This document shows positions 15,389-23,420 of a stretch of DNA of 44,480 nucleotides, one piece after another. The notes under the pieces were generated by a model. It worked only from the letters and a program-made list of their open reading frames with translations. It was not told the DNA's origin and did no database searches. This stretch comes from CANKHA01 sp035699705. GTDB lineage: Bacteria > Pseudomonadota > Alphaproteobacteria > Rhizobiales > Xanthobacteraceae. Numbering within the stretch: position 1 is the stretch's first letter; the number at the start of each line of letters is the position of its first letter. Where the stretch lies: assembly GCA_035699705.1 (NCBI GenBank), contig DASSPI010000160.1:1-44480 (forward strand), in the 5' to 3' direction. Position numbers and translations under genes: made by a program.

Positions 15389-16436
15389 AACGCACGCCGG
15401 TCAGCCGGGGCACCTGGCCGCCGCGCAGGACACTATTACCTTCGAACAAGGAACGCTGGTCGATCGCTGGCGGTTGGAGCCAGTCGGATTCCTTCATGGC
15501 GCCCGAAAGCCCGTACGCCGCCAGCGCGTTCTCATAGGTAACCTTGCGGATGGCTTCCGGTGCGATTGATCGCTCCGCCATGAGTGCCGCGGTTTTCGGA
15601 ACCGCGAGCGGATCGGAAACGCCCCAGTCGCAGGCGGAATCGACGATGATGCGCTCCGGCCCGTATTGGCGCACGATCTCGGTCATCCTCTCGTTGCCCA
15701 TCTTGGTTTGCGGATAGATCGAGAAAGCGGCGAAATAGCCGCGGTCCAGCACCTCGCGCACTGTCTCCTCGGTGTTGTGGTCGATAACGCAACGGTGAGG
15801 ATCGAAACCATGTTCCTCGAGCACATCCATCGTTCGAAGCGTGCCGCGTTTCTTGTCGCGGTGGGGCGTGTGGATCATGATCGGCAGTTCGAGCTCCTTG
15901 GCCAGCTCAATTTGCTTGCGAAGATACCTGTCCTCAAGCTCGGTTTGCTCGTCATAGCCAAGCTCGCCGATTGCGACGACGCTCTCCTTTACCGCGAAAT
16001 TGAACAGCACCTCGAATACTGCCTCGGCAAGCGCCTCGTTGTTGGCTTCCTTCGGATTTAACCCGACGCAGCAATAGTGACGAATCCCGAACTGTCCGGC
16101 GCGAAATTTCTCGAAACCGACGATCGTCGACAGGTAATCGACGTAAGCTCCGACATTGGTCCGCGGTTGACCGAGCCAGAAGGCCGGCTCGATGACGGCG
16201 ACGACGCCGGCACGCGCCATTGCCTCGTAATCGTCGGTCGTGCGGGCGATCATGTGCGCGTGCGGATCGATGAACATCGTCCCGGCGGCTGCGGGCATTG
16301 GGCGCTCGCGCTCATCAGCTTCCAGCCGCGCCGTGCCATTTTCCTCCTGCAGACTAAGACGCGCGCCGCAACAAGGACAGGCGAGGCTGGCGGATAAATT
16401 TTCGGCTCCATTCCCTTTAGCCGCTGTGTCAGACAT
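15360..16436 (-). CDS. eboB: EboB: TatD-family metal-dependent hydrolase of the ebo cluster
   Basis: 358-residue TIM-barrel hydrolase. The TatD-type metal ligands are visible: His-x-His in FIDPHAHM, Glu in AIGELGYDE, His in IMIHTPH, His in VIDHN and Asp in DSACDWG. This matches EboB of the ebo cluster, whose genes act together in delivering a metabolite to the periplasm in cyanobacteria. The protein begins with an unusual ~53-residue extension carrying C20-P-C22-C23-G, a zinc-ribbon-like fragment; EboB proteins normally start near MFIDPHAHM. The long start is supported by GGAG 8 bases before the ATG at 16436. The cytochrome gene ends 14 bases upstream, so it is the last gene of the minus-strand arm. 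Confidence 0.85.
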   Translation of the reverse strand: MSDTAAKGNGAENLSASLACPCCGARLSLQEENGTARLEADERERPMPAAAGTMFIDPHAHMIARTTDDYEAMARAGVVAVIEPAFWLGQPRTNVGAYVDYLSTIVGFEKFRAGQFGIRHYCCVGLNPKEANNEALAEAVFEVLFNFAVKESVVAIGELGYDEQTELEDRYLRKQIELAKELELPIMIHTPHRDKKRGTLRTMDVLEEHGFDPHRCVIDHNTEETVREVLDRGYFAAFSIYPQTKMGNERMTEIVRQYGPERIIVDSACDWGVSDPLAVPKTAALMAERSIAPEAIRKVTYENALAAYGLSGAMKESDWLQPPAIDQRSLFEGNSVLRGGQVPRLTGVRSISDDVRIA

Positions 16437-16450
16437 CGCTGAGCTCCAGT

Positions 16451-16924
16451 TTACTTTTTCATCAGCGTGCGAACATAGGCCATGACCTGAAGAATCTGAT
16501 CCTGAGTCATGCGCAGCCCAAACGGCTGCATCGCGCCCGACGCCCCGCCGAAAATAACTTCGAACAATCCGGTATCGGTGGTGACCCTTGGATAGATGTG
16601 CTTGTCGCCGATCAGGCTTGCACCCATTCCTCCGGACCCCCCTGGCAGATGACAGGCTTGGCAGAACTGACCGTAGAGCTGCTTGCCCTGTTCGATGGCT
16701 TCCTGCTTGCCGCCGTAGGGATTCTGACCGGTGCGATGGAATTCGCGCACCGCGTCAGTGAACTGCTCGTTGGGCTTTGGCGCCACGTCGAGGGGAGAAT
16801 TGTCGAAGACATGACGGAACTCGACCTGCTGCGACCAGGCCGCTGCCGGCCAGAGCATGAACACGATCGCAATTCCCGCCGCGGCCGCTTCGCGTCTTGC
16901 ATACCGGATCGACGAGGGAACCAT
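16451..16924 (-). CDS. Cytochrome cL-like (MxaG/XoxG-type) periplasmic cytochrome c
   Basis: 157-residue exported cytochrome with a signal peptide (to about residue 31) and one heme site (FCQACH). Around the heme it follows the cytochrome cL pattern of MxaG/XoxG, the electron acceptors of PQQ methanol dehydrogenases: FHRTGQNPYGG before the heme, YPRVTTDTGLFEVIFGGASG after it, then MQPFG with a likely axial Met and LQVMAYVRTL at the end. It lies directly after a PQQ-type sugar/aldehyde dehydrogenase gene on the same strand and is its likely electron acceptor. A strong intercistronic hairpin separates the two genes. The cL resemblance is from motif memory, not an alignment. Confidence 0.8.
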   Translation of the reverse strand: MVPSSIRYARREAAAAGIAIVFMLWPAAAWSQQVEFRHVFDNSPLDVAPKPNEQFTDAVREFHRTGQNPYGGKQEAIEQGKQLYGQFCQACHLPGGSGGMGASLIGDKHIYPRVTTDTGLFEVIFGGASGAMQPFGLRMTQDQILQVMAYVRTLMKK

Positions 16925-16980
16925 CAGAACCTTTCGAATGCCGCGCTACGCGCCGACCTTGAAAGCAGCCGTGGCAACTG

Positions 16981-17009
16981 GGTATGGGGCGGCGTCGCCG
17001 CCCCATACC
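16981..17009 (-). other. Perfect 13-bp intercistronic hairpin
   Basis: GGTATGGGGCGGC and its exact complement enclose a 3-base loop. The stem starts 12 bases after the dehydrogenase stop codon and ends 57 bases before the cytochrome start. No T-run follows on the minus strand. It looks like an mRNA-protecting or processing stem that would raise dehydrogenase message over cytochrome message, or a partial attenuator. Confidence 0.6.
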
Positions 17010-17020
17010 TGAGGCGTTGC

Positions 17021-18445
17021 TTAGTTCGGCGCCTTCACGCGGGCGACTTCCATGCCTGCCGTGACCTCATTGGCGGGTAGCAGGCGCCACAAGCCGCCCG
17101 GCGGGTTGGCGATCGGGCCCTTGTCCTCGGTGTAGAAGCAGAAGCAGTTCGTCGCAAGGACGTAGCCCTTCTCGTCCGTGGTTCCGGCCGTGAACTGGAA
17201 GGTTGCCTGCATCAGTTCCTGCAGCTGCCACTTGTTGGCGCCTTTGTCCCAAGCAACACCCCACACGCGTCCGGAGCACCAGTCGCCGATGATGTAGGTT
17301 TTTTCCATCCCCGCGTAGTTCGCGACACCGAGGCCTTGTGCGGAGCAGCCCCAGCCGTCCGTCAGCTTGGCTGCACCCGGATAGGGCTCCTGGTGCGGAT
17401 ATTCGGCGACCGGCAATACGCCGACAATGGGACATTTATCGTTCGCGCCCGTTAGCGGATGGCACTTGGAGGCCTGGTTAAGCTTCCAGCCGTAGTTCTC
17501 CCCGCCCTTCGAGGAGCGCGGCTGCCAGTTGATCTCTTCCCAGTGGTTCTGCCCGACATCGGCGATGAACAGGTCGCCCGACTTCGGATCGAAGTGGAAC
17601 ATGTACGGATTGCGCAGCCCGGAGGCCCAGATTTCCGGCTTCGCCGCGATCTTGATTTTGGAGAAACCTTCTTCCGTGACGCCGAACAGGCTCATCATGC
17701 GCGGATAGTCGGCACGGGCGAAGGGATTGTCGTCCGGGACCGAATACGCAACGTTGTCAGGCGTATCGACATTGACGCGCAGAAGCTTGCCGAGAAGCGT
17801 ATCCATCCGTTGACCGGCATCGAGCGGATCGCCCTCCCAGCCGCCGTCGCCTTTGCCGATATAGAGCATTCCGTCGGGACCGAAGGCGATCCGGCCGCCG
17901 TAATGATTGTAGTATGGCTGCGGGATATTCATGATCACCTTCACAGACTTATTCGCCTGTTCGGTGGTGATCTGGTTCGGGCTCGCCTTGTCGACCGTGT
18001 AGCGCGCGACGATCGAAGCGCCGTTAAACGGCAACGATGAATAGTGCACGAACACGTATCCGTTTTCCTTGAACTTCGGGTGGAACGCGATCGACCACAG
18101 CCCCTGCTCGACGAAGCCGGTCTGCACTTCGCTGCCGAGAGGGTTGGTCTTGGTCAGATCGAGAAACGGCTGATCCACGACTTTACCGTCGCTGCCGACG
18201 ATTTTAACGCGGCCAACGCGCTCGACCACGAAGATGCGCCCCGATCCATCATTGGCGACCGACACGCCGACGGGATCGTTGAATCCATCGGCAACTTTCA
18301 CCAGCGACAGTTTCGGCGTGCCGGGAATTTTTCCTCCCGGACGAGCAACTTCAGCGGGTGTCTGCGGAATTGTTTGAGCCAGCGCCGGCGCAACCGCCAA
18401 CGCGGCCCCGACTGCTGCAAGCAGCAGGGTCTGCCTTGCTATCAT
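17021..18445 (-). CDS. PQQ-dependent sorbosone/aldose dehydrogenase family protein
   Basis: 474-residue periplasmic six-bladed beta-propeller of the glucose/sorbosone dehydrogenase family, which oxidises sugars or aldehydes with PQQ. It has a signal peptide (1-23, ending ALA). The family marks are GFNDPVGVSVANDG at the start, FHPKFKENGYVFVHYS, the active-site stretch YNHYGGRIAFGPDGMLYIGKG, and GLRNPYMFHFDPKSGDLFIADVGQNHWEEIN. GGGAGGACGTC precedes the ATG. It sits inside the minus arm of the ebo cluster between eboF and a cL-like cytochrome gene, suggesting oxidation of an Ebo-delivered compound with transfer of electrons to that cytochrome. The substrate is unknown, and PQQ synthesis genes are not in the window. 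Confidence 0.85.
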   Translation of the reverse strand: MIARQTLLLAAVGAALAVAPALAQTIPQTPAEVARPGGKIPGTPKLSLVKVADGFNDPVGVSVANDGSGRIFVVERVGRVKIVGSDGKVVDQPFLDLTKTNPLGSEVQTGFVEQGLWSIAFHPKFKENGYVFVHYSSLPFNGASIVARYTVDKASPNQITTEQANKSVKVIMNIPQPYYNHYGGRIAFGPDGMLYIGKGDGGWEGDPLDAGQRMDTLLGKLLRVNVDTPDNVAYSVPDDNPFARADYPRMMSLFGVTEEGFSKIKIAAKPEIWASGLRNPYMFHFDPKSGDLFIADVGQNHWEEINWQPRSSKGGENYGWKLNQASKCHPLTGANDKCPIVGVLPVAEYPHQEPYPGAAKLTDGWGCSAQGLGVANYAGMEKTYIIGDWCSGRVWGVAWDKGANKWQLQELMQATFQFTAGTTDEKGYVLATNCFCFYTEDKGPIANPPGGLWRLLPANEVTAGMEVARVKAPN

Positions 18446-18570
18446 GACGTCCTCCCGATCCGTGCTCCTCTGCGAGCAGAACAGGTGCGCCTTGGCTCCA
18501 GAGGAGTTCTACAGACGACAAAACAGCTTACGACGTTGCCGTGGCCTACACAAGGAGCGCAACGAAAAGT

Positions 18571-18589
18571 GATGAGCTCATCCGGATGA
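18571..18589. repeat. Two overlapping perfect 12-bp palindromes
   Basis: GATGAGCTCATC (18571-18582) and TCATCCGGATGA (18578-18589) overlap by five bases in the 161-base gap between the eboF stop and the dehydrogenase start. They could be an operator for the dehydrogenase-cytochrome-eboB genes or a 3' stem for eboF. No -10/-35 pair was clear nearby. Confidence 0.3.
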
Positions 18590-18606
18590 CGGGTGTTTTC
18601 ACCGCA

Positions 18607-19980
18607 TCATTCAAACACATGCGCGAGAATGATGTCTTTCACCGCCGTGGCATTGACCGGCCCTTCAGGCAAAAGCCGCGGCTCGCTGGTGATAAAGACG
18701 GGACCACGGTTTGCGTCGTCCATGATGCGCCCATGCGAACCCTTCACCAGATGCGGGTCGAGGGGAATAACGTCCATCAGCGTGCGCAAGCCCAGCGCGC
18801 GCTTGGCCAGACGCCAGCCGATGGCAAGCTTCGGTATCGGGATGGCGGGATCAAGAAATAACTCTACTGGATCGTAACCCGGCTTGCGATGGATTTCGAC
18901 AAGGCGCGCAAAATCGGGCGCGCGGCGATCGTCCAGCCAATAGTAATAGGTGAACCAGGCATCCGTTCGCGCCAAGGCTACAAGCTCGCCCGAGCGCGGA
19001 TGATCGAGGCCAAAGGCATGTTGTTCGCTGCGGTCGAGCACGCATTCGACGCCCGGCAGCGCGGCGATCAGCCGCTTGGCTTCGACGATAAGGTCCGGCT
19101 CGGCGACGTAGATATGCGCGATCTGATGGTCGGCGACGGCAAAGGCGCGCGACTGAGCGACATCGAGGATTTCTCCGCCATCCTCGACTCGAATGCCGAG
19201 AAGGCCCGCCTCGCGCAGGGCACGATTGACATGGATCGGCGTTGAAACCGCCGCCATTCCGTACTCGGACAAAACGATGACCCGCGCGCCGTCGCGCGAT
19301 GCGTCGGCCAGCAGATCGCCGGCAACGGCGTCGATTTCCCGCAGGCTCGCCGCAATGCGCGGGTCATCGGGACCGAAGCGCTGCAAGTCGTAATCCAGGT
19401 GCGGCAGATAGACGAGGCTGAGCGTCGGCGACCGGCTGCGTCTGATCCGCAGCGCCGCATCGGCGATCCAGCGCGAGGAGGCAATCGACGTTCCCGGTCC
19501 CCAAAATTGGAACAGGGGAAACGGACCGAGTTCGCGGGTCAGCTCCTCGCGCAGTTCAGGCGGCCTGGTGTAGCAATCCGGCAGCTTGCGTCCATCCGCC
19601 TTGTAGATCGGACGCGGCGTCACCGCGAAATCGTGGCTGGCGCCGATGTTGTACCACCAGAACAGGTTGGCGGCGGTGAAGGCCGGATTGCGCCGCTTCC
19701 CCGCCTCCCAGATCTTCTCGCCCGCAACCAGCCGGTTGGATTGCCGCCATAGCCAGACTTCGAGGAGATCGCGGAAAAACCAGCCGTTGCCGACGATACC
19801 GTGGTCCCGAGGCAGACCGCCGGCCATGAACGTCGCCTGCACCGAGCAGGTCACCGCCGGCGTCACCGTCGCAAGCGGCCGGACCGCGCCCACGCTTGCC
19901 AACCTCGAAAGATGCGGCGTATTGGGGCCGAGATGATGAGGGCTCAGACCCACAACCAGAATGGCAATCGTCGGATGCAT
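18607..19980 (-). CDS. eboF: EboF: alkaline phosphatase / nucleotide pyrophosphatase family protein
   Basis: 457-residue metal-dependent phosphoesterase of the alkaline phosphatase superfamily, matching the ebo-cluster member. After the N-terminal IAILVVGLSPHHLGPNTPHL come the likely nucleophile region VTPAVTCSVQATFMAG, GLPRDHGIVGNGWFFRDL, and metal ligands in LPHLDYDLQRFG, VLSEYGM and EQHAFGLDHPRSGEL. No signal peptide is seen, so it is probably cytoplasmic. Start 19980 (ATG) gives the normal family N-terminus; an in-frame GTG at 19992 is also possible. It is read divergently from eboD across about 155 bases. A gap of 161 bases follows it before the dehydrogenase gene. Confidence 0.85.
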   Translation of the reverse strand: MHPTIAILVVGLSPHHLGPNTPHLSRLASVGAVRPLATVTPAVTCSVQATFMAGGLPRDHGIVGNGWFFRDLLEVWLWRQSNRLVAGEKIWEAGKRRNPAFTAANLFWWYNIGASHDFAVTPRPIYKADGRKLPDCYTRPPELREELTRELGPFPLFQFWGPGTSIASSRWIADAALRIRRSRSPTLSLVYLPHLDYDLQRFGPDDPRIAASLREIDAVAGDLLADASRDGARVIVLSEYGMAAVSTPIHVNRALREAGLLGIRVEDGGEILDVAQSRAFAVADHQIAHIYVAEPDLIVEAKRLIAALPGVECVLDRSEQHAFGLDHPRSGELVALARTDAWFTYYYWLDDRRAPDFARLVEIHRKPGYDPVELFLDPAIPIPKLAIGWRLAKRALGLRTLMDVIPLDPHLVKGSHGRIMDDANRGPVFITSEPRLLPEGPVNATAVKDIILAHVFE

Positions 19981-20135
19981 GCGGCCGCCCACAACAATGC
20001 CCCGGATAAGGGCGCTCGCTGTTCGCGTCTCGTTTCGCCCAGCATAATTGACATGCGATAATCACAGGCGGAAGATCAAGCAGAATTTCGGCCAATGCTG
20101 GAGCGCATCGTCCCTTTGTGGCGTGAGGCCTCGAT

Positions 20136-21341
20136 ATGCTGGAGCTCAACCAGAACACCGGCACGACTGATTCCCATGTGCAGTCGTTTGTCATCTCTTA
20201 CGATTATCCGGTGTATTTCACGCGCGACATGTTCGATTTGGACAATCCATGCCTGATCCGGGCGCTCGCTCGCATCGAACCCGATAAGCGCCAACGTGTC
20301 GCTGTTTTCGTCGACGACGGAGTCACCTTCGCGATGCCGGATCTGTTGCCGCGCATCGCGCGCTACGCACAGCATCATAGCGACCATATGGAGCTCGCCG
20401 GGGACGTGGTGGTCGTTCCTGGCGGCGAGGCAGTGAAGAACCAGCATGATTGCGTGGAGCACATGCTGCGGGACCTGTCGTCCCGGTGCATCGACCGGCA
20501 GTCTTTCGCGCTCGCCGTCGGTGGCGGTGCGATGCTCGACGCGACCGGGTTCGCCGCCGCCATCTTCCATCGCGGCGTGCGGCACATCCGCTGTCCGACC
20601 ACGGTGCTGGCGCAGGACGATTCCGGTGTCAGCGTGAAAAACGCGATCAACGCCTTCGGCCTGAAGAACCTGCTCGGAACCTTTGCGCCGCCGTTCGCGG
20701 TGATCAATGACTCCGCCTTTCTCGACAAGCTACCAGCGCGCGACAAGCGCGCCGGGATCGCCGAAGCCGTCAAAGTGGCGTTGATCCGCGACGCGGGCTT
20801 CTTCACCTGGCTGGAGGCCGAAGCCGAGGCATTGGCACGCTTCGTTCCCAACACGCTTGATACCCTGGTGCGGCGCTGCGCGATGTTGCACATGCACCAG
20901 ATTGCTCATGGCGGCGATCCGTTCGAAACGCGTACGGCGCGGCCGCTGGATTATGGCCACTGGGCGGCACACAAGCTCGAAATGCTGACCCGCAATGCCT
21001 TGCGTCACGGCGAGGCGGTGGCCATCGGCATTGCGCTCGATGCGCGCTATTCGGTGCTGGCCCGGCTGTTGCCGGAAGGCGAGGAGCTGCGCATCGCAAA
21101 GCTCCTGGAACGGCTGGGTTTCCGCCTGTGGGACAACGCGCTCAACCTGCGCGACGAGACCGGAACCCGGCGTGTCCTCGCCGGCCTTAAGGATTTTCAG
21201 GAACACCTCGGCGGCGAGTTGACCGTCACGTTGCTCGCCGGCATCGGCCGCGGCGTCGAAGTCCATGCTATGGACGAGGCGCTCATCGATCGGTCGATCG
21301 ATTGGCTGCGCACGCGGGCCAGATCGGCGCGCGAGAGGTAG
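20136..21341 (+). CDS. eboD: EboD: 3-dehydroquinate synthase-like sugar phosphate cyclase
   Basis: 401-residue protein with the 3-dehydroquinate synthase fold, which closes sugar phosphates into carbocycles using NAD and a metal. The NAD loop (GGGAMLDATGF), the substrate region (CPTTVLAQDDSGVSVKNAIN, then FGLKNLLGTF) and metal ligands Glu (AGIAEAVK), His (DYGHWAAHKLE) and His (RHGEAVAIG) are kept, so it should be active. The altered substrate loop sets it apart from the shikimate-pathway enzyme, where GGKTGVN is usual. It leads the plus-strand arm eboD-E-C-A, whose genes overlap or nearly touch. An upstream GATAAT near 20056 might be a -10 element but has no good -35. Confidence 0.88.
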   Translation: MLELNQNTGTTDSHVQSFVISYDYPVYFTRDMFDLDNPCLIRALARIEPDKRQRVAVFVDDGVTFAMPDLLPRIARYAQHHSDHMELAGDVVVVPGGEAVKNQHDCVEHMLRDLSSRCIDRQSFALAVGGGAMLDATGFAAAIFHRGVRHIRCPTTVLAQDDSGVSVKNAINAFGLKNLLGTFAPPFAVINDSAFLDKLPARDKRAGIAEAVKVALIRDAGFFTWLEAEAEALARFVPNTLDTLVRRCAMLHMHQIAHGGDPFETRTARPLDYGHWAAHKLEMLTRNALRHGEAVAIGIALDARYSVLARLLPEGEELRIAKLLERLGFRLWDNALNLRDETGTRRVLAGLKDFQEHLGGELTVTLLAGIGRGVEVHAMDEALIDRSIDWLRTRARSARER

Positions 21342-21346
21342 CCGCC

Positions 21347-22549
21347 GTGCATCTGGACCACCTTCCTGGCGCCGTGCATCTCACTTACTGCACCAACATC
21401 CATGCGGGCGAGACCTGGAGCGAGGTGAGGTCGAGCCTCGCCGCCCATGTTCCGCAGATCAAAGCGCAAGTGTCGCCGCAGAAGCCGATGGGACTTGGGC
21501 TGCGCCTCTCGGGCGTCGCCGCCGAGGAGTTGAGCGCACCTGACGCTCTCGCCGGGTTCCGCCGCTTTCTCTCCGAACATGGATTATACGTCTTCACCAT
21601 CAACGCATTTCCGTACGGTCCTTTTCACGGCCGCCCGGTCAAGGAAGACGTTTACCAGCCCGATTGGCGCATGCCGGAACGCCTGCACTATTCCGATCGC
21701 GTCGCCGAGATACTGGCCGCGCTGTTGCCGCCCGGTGTCGTCGGCTCCATCTCGACCGTGCCCGGCACGTTCAAGCCGCTCGCCGAGGGGAACGGAGTCC
21801 CGCAGGTGATGGCGGACAACATCACGCGGCATGTCGCCAAACTGGTTGAGATTGAACAACGAACCGGCCACGAAATCGTGCTCGCGCTCGAAGCCGAGCC
21901 CTGCTGCTACCTGGAAATCGTCGATGAGACGATCGCCTTCTTTCGCGACTATCTGCATACGCCGGACGCTGCTTCAGCGCTTGCCGCGTTAACAGGCCAG
22001 CGTCTCGACGATGCCGCCGCCGCGCTGCGTCGGCATGTCGGCGTCTGTTACGATGTTTGTCACGGCGCCTTGCAGTATGAGGAGCCGTCCGCCGCCTTCG
22101 CTCGTTTGAGCGAGGCGGGCATTCGCGTGGCGAAATTGCAACTGAGCTCCGCCTTGCGCGTTCCGCGCGTGAGCGACACGACGCAAAAGGATCTGGCGGC
22201 GTTCGACGATGGCGTCTACCTGCATCAGGTGGTGCAGCAACAGGACGGGATTTTGACGCGGTTCGTCGATCTGGATCCGGCCTTTGCGGCCCTGCGGGCC
22301 GGCCGCGCGGGCGGTGAATGGCGCGTGCATTGCCATGTGCCGATTTTCCTGCCGACGGCGGGGGCATTCGACTCAACGCAACAGACGCTGCGCAGCGCGC
22401 TGGCGTGCATCTCAGTAGGCTTCGTCGCTCCGCATCTGGAAGTGGAAACCTACACCTGGGACGTGCTGCCCGCCGCGCTCCGCGAGGGCAACCGTGCCGA
22501 TGCGATCGCCCGTGAAATGAACTGGGTGATGCAGGAGTTGCAGGCATGA
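21347..22549 (+). CDS. eboE: EboE: TIM-barrel metabolite traffic protein
   Basis: 400-residue protein of the sugar phosphate isomerase/epimerase-like TIM-barrel fold, the EboE component of the ebo cluster. Family features: HLTYCTNIHAGETWSEV at the start, VSPQKPMGLGLRLS, TINAFPYGPFHG, then EAEPCCYLEIVDETI and CYDVCHGALQYEEP with metal-type residues, and VHCHVPIF near the end. The start is GTG at 21347, with GAGAGG 8 bases upstream and 5 bases after the eboD stop; the frame also opens 45 bases earlier inside eboD. Its chemical activity is unknown; ebo genes are needed for periplasmic delivery of the scytonemin precursor in Nostoc. It overlaps eboC by 4 bases. Confidence 0.88.
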   Translation: MHLDHLPGAVHLTYCTNIHAGETWSEVRSSLAAHVPQIKAQVSPQKPMGLGLRLSGVAAEELSAPDALAGFRRFLSEHGLYVFTINAFPYGPFHGRPVKEDVYQPDWRMPERLHYSDRVAEILAALLPPGVVGSISTVPGTFKPLAEGNGVPQVMADNITRHVAKLVEIEQRTGHEIVLALEAEPCCYLEIVDETIAFFRDYLHTPDAASALAALTGQRLDDAAAALRRHVGVCYDVCHGALQYEEPSAAFARLSEAGIRVAKLQLSSALRVPRVSDTTQKDLAAFDDGVYLHQVVQQQDGILTRFVDLDPAFAALRAGRAGGEWRVHCHVPIFLPTAGAFDSTQQTLRSALACISVGFVAPHLEVETYTWDVLPAALREGNRADAIAREMNWVMQELQA

Positions 22550-23418
22550 CGTCATTGGCGACGCCGGCGATCTCCTGGGCGACCCTCTTGAAACTCGGCC
22601 GCGTGTCGAACCTGCCCACCGTATGGACCAACACGCTCGCTGGGACTCTGGTCGCAGGCGGAAGCTGGCAGGACGCGCGCATCGCCATCGTCCTCGTGGC
22701 GACGAGCCTCTTCTATGAAGGCGGCATGTTCCTGAACGACTACTTCGACCGCGAGATCGACGCGCGCGAGCGGCCGGAACGCCCTATTCCTTCCTTTGAG
22801 ATCGCGCCCGGCACGGTCGCGGCAATCGGTGCGGGCCTGATCGCGGTCGGGCTCGTGTTGCTGGCATTCCTCGGCCTTCAAGTATTGGGAGTGGGATTGC
22901 TGCTGGCCGCATTCATTGTTGCCTACGATCGCCATCACAAAGGAAATCCGTTTGCTCCAGTGCTGATGGGAATGTGTCGCGGCCTCGTTTACATTATCGC
23001 GGCAATGGCCATGGCCGGCACCTTGTCCGGACCCCTGTTGATCGCGGCGGTCGCACTGCTCGCCTATGTGGCCGGCATCAGCTACGCTGCATGGCAGGAG
23101 CGGCTCGACCGTCCGGGCAACCTGTGGCCGCTTGCACTCCTGGCAGTGCCATTGCTGGCGGCGGCTTCGACGCTGCAACAAGGACCGGTCCCCATTGCGA
23201 TTTACCTGTGCCTTGCCGGCGCAGTTGGCTGGGCGATCTATTTGCTGATGACGCGACCTGCCGGAGGCGTTCCGCGTGCCGTCGGCCTACTCATCGCCGC
23301 CGTTTCCCTGGTCGATGCAGCCTTCATCGCGGGCGTTGGCGCGACGGGTCCTGCGCTCGTGTCGGTCGCCGGCTTCTTCGCGACATTGGGCTTGCAAAGA
23401 TATATCTCCGGCACCTGA
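22546..23418 (+). CDS. eboC: EboC: UbiA-family prenyltransferase
   Basis: 290-residue inner-membrane protein with about eight to nine helices. It belongs to the UbiA superfamily, which attaches prenyl chains to small acceptors. The first aspartate-rich motif is intact (NDYFDREIDARERPERPIPS), and a second, reduced one is YDRHHKGNPFAP. In the ebo cluster this protein is proposed to lipid-tag or carry the metabolite that is exported. The ATG overlaps the eboE stop by 4 bases, and eboA begins 2 bases after its own stop, so all four plus-strand genes are probably translated as one unit. Confidence 0.9.
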   Translation: MTSLATPAISWATLLKLGRVSNLPTVWTNTLAGTLVAGGSWQDARIAIVLVATSLFYEGGMFLNDYFDREIDARERPERPIPSFEIAPGTVAAIGAGLIAVGLVLLAFLGLQVLGVGLLLAAFIVAYDRHHKGNPFAPVLMGMCRGLVYIIAAMAMAGTLSGPLLIAAVALLAYVAGISYAAWQERLDRPGNLWPLALLAVPLLAAASTLQQGPVPIAIYLCLAGAVGWAIYLLMTRPAGGVPRAVGLLIAAVSLVDAAFIAGVGATGPALVSVAGFFATLGLQRYISGT

Positions 23419-23420
23419 CC

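Noticed and set aside
20136..21341. Shikimate-pathway 3-dehydroquinate synthase (aroB)
   Set aside because: The substrate loop differs from GGKTGVN and the gene is embedded in an ebo cluster, so EboD is the better call.
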